Source: CAYGZM01 sp964354365
GTDB lineage: Bacteria; Planctomycetota; Phycisphaerae; Sedimentisphaerales; Anaerobacaceae
Length of the DNA stretch: 11,481 bases
Direction: 5' to 3'
NCBI GenBank assembly: GCA_964354365.1
Contig: CAYGZM010000116.1
Coordinates: 1 to 11,481, forward strand
The notes beneath the pieces were generated by a model that was not told the origin of the DNA, searched no databases, and saw nothing but the letters and a program-made list of their open reading frames with translations. The position numbers were made by a program, and so were the translations under genes. Shown in pieces: positions 7,433 through 11,481 of the stretch. The stretch's first letter is position 1. Each line of letters starts with the position of its first letter.

Positions 7433-10062
7433 GATTCCTTCGCCTCAGAATCGCCAACTACCGGGGCATAGCCGCTGCCGAAGTGCGGTTTAGCCCGACG
7501 GGTACCACGCTCATCCAGGGACCTAACGAAGTCGGCAAAACCAGCCTTGGCGAAGCCATCGGGCTGCTCTTTGACTTCCCCGATTCCAGCAAGCATCATA
7601 GTGTCGAGGCCATACATCCGGTCCATCACGATGAAGGCCCGGAGATCGAGTTGCAGGCGGAGAGCGGGCCCTACGCGTTCACCTACTTCAAGCGGTTCCA
7701 CAAGAAACCGGAAACCAGGCTCACCATCACTATGCCCAAAGCGGAGAATCACACTGGCCGCGAGGCGCACGACCGCGCCGAGGCCATTCTTCAAGAGACC
7801 CTCGATATCAGCCTCTGGAAGGCGTTGACCATTCAACAGGGCGGGGGCATCCACCAGCCCGTCCTGACGAAGCAGACATCTCTGTCGGCCGCTCTCGATA
7901 AGTCAGCAGGTGGCCGCCCGGCCGATCCCCGCCAGGAAGGCCTTTTCGATAAGGTGCGGGAGGAGTACCTCCGTTACTACACGGAGCGCGGTGCTGAACG
8001 AAAGGAGCTCAGTGAATCTCGCAAGACCCTGGCGGAGGCCCAATCGGAAGTTGGGCGTATCGAGCAGGCCATCCGCGACCTTGACCGGGACATTGACCGC
8101 GCGGCCGTTCTTCAGCGGGAACTGGGCCAACTGAAGAAGCAGGAAGAGAAACTGATGGAGGAGGTGACTGCTTATTCAGCTTCACTTGAGGAGATAACCG
8201 GTCTGGAGAATGCCCTTTCAGAGGCGCGATTGAAACTTGAGTCGGCGCAGAAATCGGAGCAGGTTGCTCGCCGAGACAAGGACGCACGCCAAGGGCTCAT
8301 TGAGGCGGTTGCCAAAGCCGCCAAGACACACAAGGCCGTTGAGGAGTCCAGCGTCATGTCTCTTTGGGCGTTGAACCGGGCGGAGGAGGAACTCAAGAAC
8401 GCGCAGACGGCGTTCAATAAGGCTGACCGCAAGCGAAAAGAAGCGGATGTCCTTGCCTCTTTGCGTCGCGCCGACTTCGACTACTACACCAACAAACTGC
8501 ACCTCGACCAACTCCGCGAACGCAAGGATCGCATTGACCATGCGAGGCGGAATGCAGCCCAGGCGGAAGAAGTGCTGGCGCGGAACAAAGTGGACGCCCC
8601 TACGTTGAAGGCGATTCAGGAAGCTGAGCGGGCCTTTCTGACGGCAGACGCACAATTGAAGACGGGCTCACCGAATGTGCTGCTTAGCGGTCTAACTGAG
8701 TGCCGGTTGGCCATTGACGATGCCGAGATCACACTCGGGAAGGATGAAGTTCGGACGTTGTCCGTTCCTGATAGATTGAGACTATCTATACCGGGTAAGG
8801 TTGATATCGAAATCACTGCCGGCTCCAGCACCGAGGAACTTTCGAGGAAGGTCGCGGAGGCCCAACGGGTTCTTGACAACGCTTGTGCGGCCGCAGGCGT
8901 TGCCGATCCCGATGAGGCGAGAGGAGCATTCGAGGAGCGATGCGAAGCATCCCGGCATGTGGAAAGCAAGGGGCAGGTCGAGAAGGACAACCTGCGGGAT
9001 CTGACCTACGAGCGGCTTGAGCAAAAACTGCTCGGTCTCGAGCAAAGCGTGCCTGCCTATCTTGCGAAGAGAGCGTCCGAGCCACCCATCTGCTGCGACC
9101 TTGACGCGGCAAAGAGGGAGTGGGCGAACGCCGAAGCATCTCAGCGGACAGCAAGTGACGAATTGGAAGCGGCTCGCCAAGGTCTCGATGCCGCTCGAAG
9201 CGTCCGCGAAGCTCTGAACACCAAGCACCAGGAAGTGCGTGTCCAACTCGATCTGTTGGCAAGAGAACACGAGCAAGCGCAGGAAAACCTGGAGAAAGCC
9301 CGAAAGAGCAGGCCCGATAATGACCTCGAGGCAAGTCTGACTGAGGCTCTAGGCGCGGTTGCCGCCGAAGAAGCCAATGTTACCTCCGCCGAGGCATCGC
9401 TGAAGGCGAAGAACCCCGAGCGAGTCAGAGCACTGGCGGATACGGCGAAGGGATCTCTGCAAACGACGCAAACTCGGCGCGTTGCGGCGCAAACGGAACT
9501 CACGGAAGTCCAAACCCGGCTGAAAATCTACGGGGAGGAGGGTCTACACGAGAAGTTGCACATTGCGCAGGTGTGCTTGGAGCGAATTGAGCAAGAAAAC
9601 CTATCCCTATTTCGGCGAGCCGCCGCTGCCAAGAGCCTCTTTGGGACTATGCGAGAGGAGCGCGACCAAGCGCGGCGAGCTTATGTGGCCCCTCTCAAAG
9701 AGAAGATCGAGAACCTTGGCAGGTTGGTCTTCGATAACTCCTTCCAGGTGGAGATTGGCGAAGAGTTGCAGATTATCAGCCGGACGACCCGAGGTGTCTC
9801 GGTGCCTTTCGACTCGTTGAGCGGCGGCACAAAGGAACAGCTTTCACTGATCTTCCGCTTGGCCTGCTCGATGATCGTAGCCAAGGATGGCGGGACACCG
9901 CTCATTCTGGATGACGCGTTGGGCTATACGGACCCGGACAGGTTGCGTCTGATGGGCGCTGTTCTGGCCAAGGTGGCCAAAGACTGCCAGATTGTGATCT
10001 TCACATGTGTGCCCGACCGGTACGCGAACATTGGCGAAGCGACGGTCGTTTCGTTAAAGTGA
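7429..10062 (+). CDS. Rad50/SbcC-like coiled-coil ATPase
   Basis: An 877-residue SMC/Rad50-type ATPase, partner of the upstream Mre11-like nuclease. The N-terminal half-site has Walker A GPNEVGKTS at 31-39. The C-terminal half-site has the ABC signature LSGGTKEQ at 797-804, and Walker B with D-loop LILDDALGYTD at 825-835. Asp 829 stands where Rad50 usually has the catalytic Glu, a variant known in YhaN-like relatives. Between the ATPase halves are two long charged helices, about 165-405 and 480-740, consistent with an antiparallel coiled coil. Near their tip (415-475) is a short segment that looks beta-rich. I found no CxxC zinc hook anywhere in the middle region. AAGGGG at 7417-7422 lies 6 bases before ATG 7429, which overlaps the previous stop. 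This is the last operon gene. Length is a little short of E. coli SbcC (about 1050). Confidence 0.9.
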   Translation: MRFLRLRIANYRGIAAAEVRFSPTGTTLIQGPNEVGKTSLGEAIGLLFDFPDSSKHHSVEAIHPVHHDEGPEIELQAESGPYAFTYFKRFHKKPETRLTITMPKAENHTGREAHDRAEAILQETLDISLWKALTIQQGGGIHQPVLTKQTSLSAALDKSAGGRPADPRQEGLFDKVREEYLRYYTERGAERKELSESRKTLAEAQSEVGRIEQAIRDLDRDIDRAAVLQRELGQLKKQEEKLMEEVTAYSASLEEITGLENALSEARLKLESAQKSEQVARRDKDARQGLIEAVAKAAKTHKAVEESSVMSLWALNRAEEELKNAQTAFNKADRKRKEADVLASLRRADFDYYTNKLHLDQLRERKDRIDHARRNAAQAEEVLARNKVDAPTLKAIQEAERAFLTADAQLKTGSPNVLLSGLTECRLAIDDAEITLGKDEVRTLSVPDRLRLSIPGKVDIEITAGSSTEELSRKVAEAQRVLDNACAAAGVADPDEARGAFEERCEASRHVESKGQVEKDNLRDLTYERLEQKLLGLEQSVPAYLAKRASEPPICCDLDAAKREWANAEASQRTASDELEAARQGLDAARSVREALNTKHQEVRVQLDLLAREHEQAQENLEKARKSRPDNDLEASLTEALGAVAAEEANVTSAEASLKAKNPERVRALADTAKGSLQTTQTRRVAAQTELTEVQTRLKIYGEEGLHEKLHIAQVCLERIEQENLSLFRRAAAAKSLFGTMREERDQARRAYVAPLKEKIENLGRLVFDNSFQVEIGEELQIISRTTRGVSVPFDSLSGGTKEQLSLIFRLACSMIVAKDGGTPLILDDALGYTDPDRLRLMGAVLAKVAKDCQIVIFTCVPDRYANIGEATVVSLK

Positions 10063-10069
10063 GGGATGC

Positions 10070-10358
10070 CTACATGGCCGCCAGTTCTGTAAAGGCTTCG
10101 AGTTGCCGGCGGGCATCCGCAAGTAACGTGAGGGGCCGCAGGAGATGTTCGGAAATGGCGAAGCGTTCAGTCGGCGGCGGCATGGCCAGCAGGCGTTTCT
10201 GGATTTCCGGGGCGAGGCGCAGCAGCATGAGAACCTGGGTGACCCTGGCGCGGGTGACGCCTTCCCGGCGGGCGATATCGGCCTGGCGCGACTGCGCCGG
10301 AGTCGAGCTCCTGCCGCCAAGCGAGGGCCTTGCGGAGCGTTTCGACCACGGGCAGCGT
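10070..10358 (-). pseudogene. Truncated, frameshifted HTH protein relic (recombinase-associated type)
   Basis: Read on the - strand, one frame gives VVETLRKALAWRQELDSGA (about 10346-10290). A second frame continues with RQADIARREGVTRARVTQV and then LAPEIQKRLLAMP, ending at a TAG at 10070-10072. Joined across a frameshift near 10285-10295, this makes one continuous helix-turn-helix protein of about 95 residues. I recall this pattern from small DNA-binding proteins found next to serine recombinases. An in-frame TAG lies directly upstream at about 10359-10361, so the 5' end is also lost. The relic is convergent with the operon, its stop lying 7 bases from the operon end. A sequencing error could mimic the frameshift but not the lost 5' end. 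The recombinase association is from memory of the family. Confidence 0.7.
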
Positions 10359-10361
10359 CTA

Positions 10362-10915
10362 AGCTCTAAAAAACACAAGCTAATAATATGCAGCCTCTCT
10401 CACAAGGCCGCGGTTGCACTTGTCCGTGCTGGCCTCGACACCTTCTTCACCTTCGCCCCTAACAGAGATTCTGCCCGACAACTTCTTGAGACTGTTCTGT
10501 GTGTATCTGGCTGAAGAGAGAAGAAGCTGTGAGATGGTCTGGTCTACGTCATCGAGATTCCTTCTAACACACAAGGAAAGGGGCACCGCTGGCTCTGGAC
10601 CTGACAAGACCGTTGGGCGGAGCAGATTTATGCACGCAAGCGGTACGCATCATACTTATCGCACGAAGGCTCATCATCATAAGAAAAAGGGCACGCAAGA
10701 GGACCATGTGGCCCACACTCCTGTGGTCGCCCCCCCGAAAAAGGACGGCTGGGCCGGAGCGCGGAGGGAGAGAGAGGAGAGAGGAAATAACCCCAGCCCA
10801 CCGTCAATGGCCGGTTGCCCAATGTGCTGTCCATGGCTGGCACCCTGAGCCTACGCCCGAAGCGTTACCGACACACCAACTATACCACGAATAGCAGGAG
10901 AGAATCAAAAAGAAT
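10362..10915. other. Stretch with no supportable gene
   Basis: About 550 bases between two gene relics. Reading frames on both strands are short, and their translations are rich in Arg, Pro and Ser with no recognisable domain. I saw no tRNA, no repeat array and no insertion-sequence ends. The one compositional oddity is a 25-base all-purine run at 10763-10787. A short inverted repeat (CCACA / TGTGG, 10713-10726, 4-base loop) has no T-run after it and is not a convincing terminator. A degraded coding region, perhaps the lost recombinase, is possible but not shown. Confidence 0.5.
10763..10787 (+). repeat. Purine-only GA-rich tract
   Basis: Twenty-five consecutive purines, mainly GAGA/GGAG units with approximate mirror symmetry, lie in the non-coding stretch. 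Such tracts can form triplex-like structures or slip during replication. No function is inferred here. Confidence 0.6.
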
Positions 10916-10924
10916 CTGGGCTTG

Positions 10925-11110
10925 AGGCATTTCTCCGCCTCGAATCCCGGAATAACGCTCCTTTTCTCATCCAGCACGGCCACCATCACATAGGCCTGAT
11001 TCTTCGCGAACGAGCGATCGGGAGTGGGCGACGCGGCGTTCAGAAACAAGTCCGCCGCCGGCATCTTGAACGATTCCGTGGAGAAGTAGCCGAAAGATCG
11101 TAACCCTCTT
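10925..11110 (-). pseudogene. Internal fragment of a secreted-protein C-terminal domain
   Basis: The - strand frame reads RSFGYFSTESFK, then ADLFLNA, then AYVMVAVLDEKRSVIPGFEA and EKC. This resembles the C-terminal beta-sandwich of exported sialidase-like or glycoside-hydrolase-like proteins common in Planctomycetota, where a pattern of LFLN, VEVLD and IPGF is typical. A TGA in frame near 11115 closes the upstream side, and after EKC (about 10927) the frame runs into unrelated hydrophobic and cysteine-rich residues. Both ends of the domain are therefore missing, making it a relic and not a working gene. The resemblance is from memory of family patterns; no search was run. Confidence 0.5.
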
Positions 11111-11159
11111 CACTTTCTTCCGGGCAAATCCTTTCGTCCGAGCATTGTTTAACTCTATG

Positions 11160-11188
11160 TTGTCAAAGAACTTATACGCAAATAATAT
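11160..11188 (+). promoter_or_regulatory. Possible sigma70-type promoter
   Basis: TTGTCA at 11160-11165 (5 of 6 matches to the -35 consensus) and TAATAT at 11183-11188 (4 of 6 to the -10 consensus) are separated by 17 bases, in an AT-rich patch that stands out from its surroundings. It would give a leader of roughly 160 bases before the exported-protein start at 11357. The 11190-11356 leader shows no gene or riboswitch that I recognise. Confidence 0.3.
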
Positions 11189-11356
11189 TTACTCCCCACC
11201 GGATCGAGTGTAGTATCTCCTGTATTACTTATGACTTTGTGGCAAGGAAATTATGGTTTCCCTGCGGCATGATTGACGAGCTGGCAGCATGTCGCCATCA
11301 CTCGATAGAGCGATATTCTAGCTCGTTGTGGATACCTTACAGTGGAGCTGGTTTGA

Positions 11357-11481
11357 ATGAAACAGACGGCAAAAACTATGAGACTTCAATTTATCATTTG
11401 GCACGCTGCCTTTTTGGCCCTGAGCTTGATGGCCGGCAGCATGCTCGTCCCCGTTAATGTTGTAGCCGCTTTCCCAATCGT
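11357..11481 (+). CDS. Start of an exported protein (3' partial)
   Basis: From ATG 11357 the first 41 codons encode a classic Sec signal peptide: a basic start (MKQTAKTMRLQ), a long hydrophobic core from about residue 12 to 33 (FIIWHAAFLALSLMAGSMLV), and a plausible signal peptidase I site after NVVA or NVVAA (near residue 37-38). The frame is open to the window edge, so the mature protein and its function cannot be seen. GGAG at 11344-11347 lies 9 bases upstream; a second in-frame ATG at codon 8 is an alternative start. It is separated from the operon by 1.3 kb of relics and is probably an independent transcription unit. Confidence 0.6.
   Translation, partial: MKQTAKTMRLQFIIWHAAFLALSLMAGSMLVPVNVVAAFPI

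Noticed and set aside
7204..7854. 216-residue open frame on the - strand across the Mre11/Rad50 junction
   Set aside because: Lies opposite two well-supported genes and shows no domain; an antisense shadow.
6302..10062. Mre11/Rad50 pair as ordinary housekeeping SbcCD
   Set aside because: Possible, but the 4-base overlap with the DUF499 gene, variant metal-site motifs and missing zinc hook fit a dedicated defence partner better.
10005..10514. 169-residue + strand frame spanning the end of the Rad50 gene and beyond
   Set aside because: Starts inside the Rad50 gene and runs antisense to the HTH relic; Arg/Ser-rich with no domain.
10380..10607. 75-residue - strand frame directly upstream of the HTH relic, considered as a recombinase C-terminus
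   Set aside because: No recombinase-like motif could be recognised; may be chance.
10713..10726. CCACA/TGTGG hairpin as an intrinsic terminator
   Set aside because: Only five base pairs and followed by C-rich sequence, not a T-run; also far from the operon end.
10414..10894. Overlapping + strand frames considered as small basic proteins
   Set aside because: No ribosome site, low-complexity His/Lys/Arg-rich translations, no domain.
11239..11457. 72-residue + strand frame at the right end
   Set aside because: It overlaps the signal-peptide frame starting at 11357, which is far more protein-like.
1..11481. CRISPR arrays, tRNA, rRNA and insertion-sequence termini
   Set aside because: Looked for by eye on both strands; no regularly spaced repeats, cloverleaf-like sequence or transposase with terminal inverted repeats was seen.

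Overview
The window is dominated by a tightly packed six-gene operon on the + strand (1–10062), which reads as a candidate multi-gene anti-phage locus. It is followed by about 1.4 kb of decayed, mostly non-coding DNA (10063–11356). The first codons of a new exported protein lie at the right edge. Most of the sequence has moderate to high GC. The gene relics in the tail (a frameshifted helix-turn-helix protein of a type I associate with serine-recombinase modules, and a fragment resembling the C-terminal sandwich domain of secreted planctomycete-type proteins) hint at a member of the Planctomycetota or a related environmental bacterium. That assignment is weak, because no rRNA or other taxonomic marker is present.

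The operon order is: DUF1156-family DNA methyltransferase (5' end outside the window), minimal nucleotidyltransferase (MNT), HEPN protein, DUF499-family P-loop ATPase, Mre11/SbcD-like metallophosphoesterase, Rad50/SbcC-like coiled-coil ATPase. Junctions are +11, -17, +6, -4 and -4 bases, and every internal start has a recognisable Shine-Dalgarno sequence, so co-transcription and translational coupling are likely. No promoter is visible inside the operon; it must lie upstream of the window.

DUF1156 and DUF499 proteins are known partners in anti-phage loci. MNT/HEPN pairs are a known toxin-antitoxin arrangement. Mre11/Rad50 is a DNA-end nuclease. A reasonable model, which is inference, is that the methylase marks self DNA, the DUF499 ATPase senses or remodels DNA, and the Mre11/Rad50-like complex cuts unmarked DNA. 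The MNT/HEPN pair would stabilise the locus or act as a back-up growth-arrest module. I do not recognise this exact six-gene combination as a named system.

Beyond 10062 the DNA changes character. A truncated, frameshifted HTH gene lies on the - strand 7 bases from the end of the operon. About 550 bases follow with no convincing gene. Next comes a - strand fragment of a secreted-protein domain, then a possible promoter, then a signal-peptide start at 11357 running off the window. This looks like the scarred edge of a mobile or defence island.
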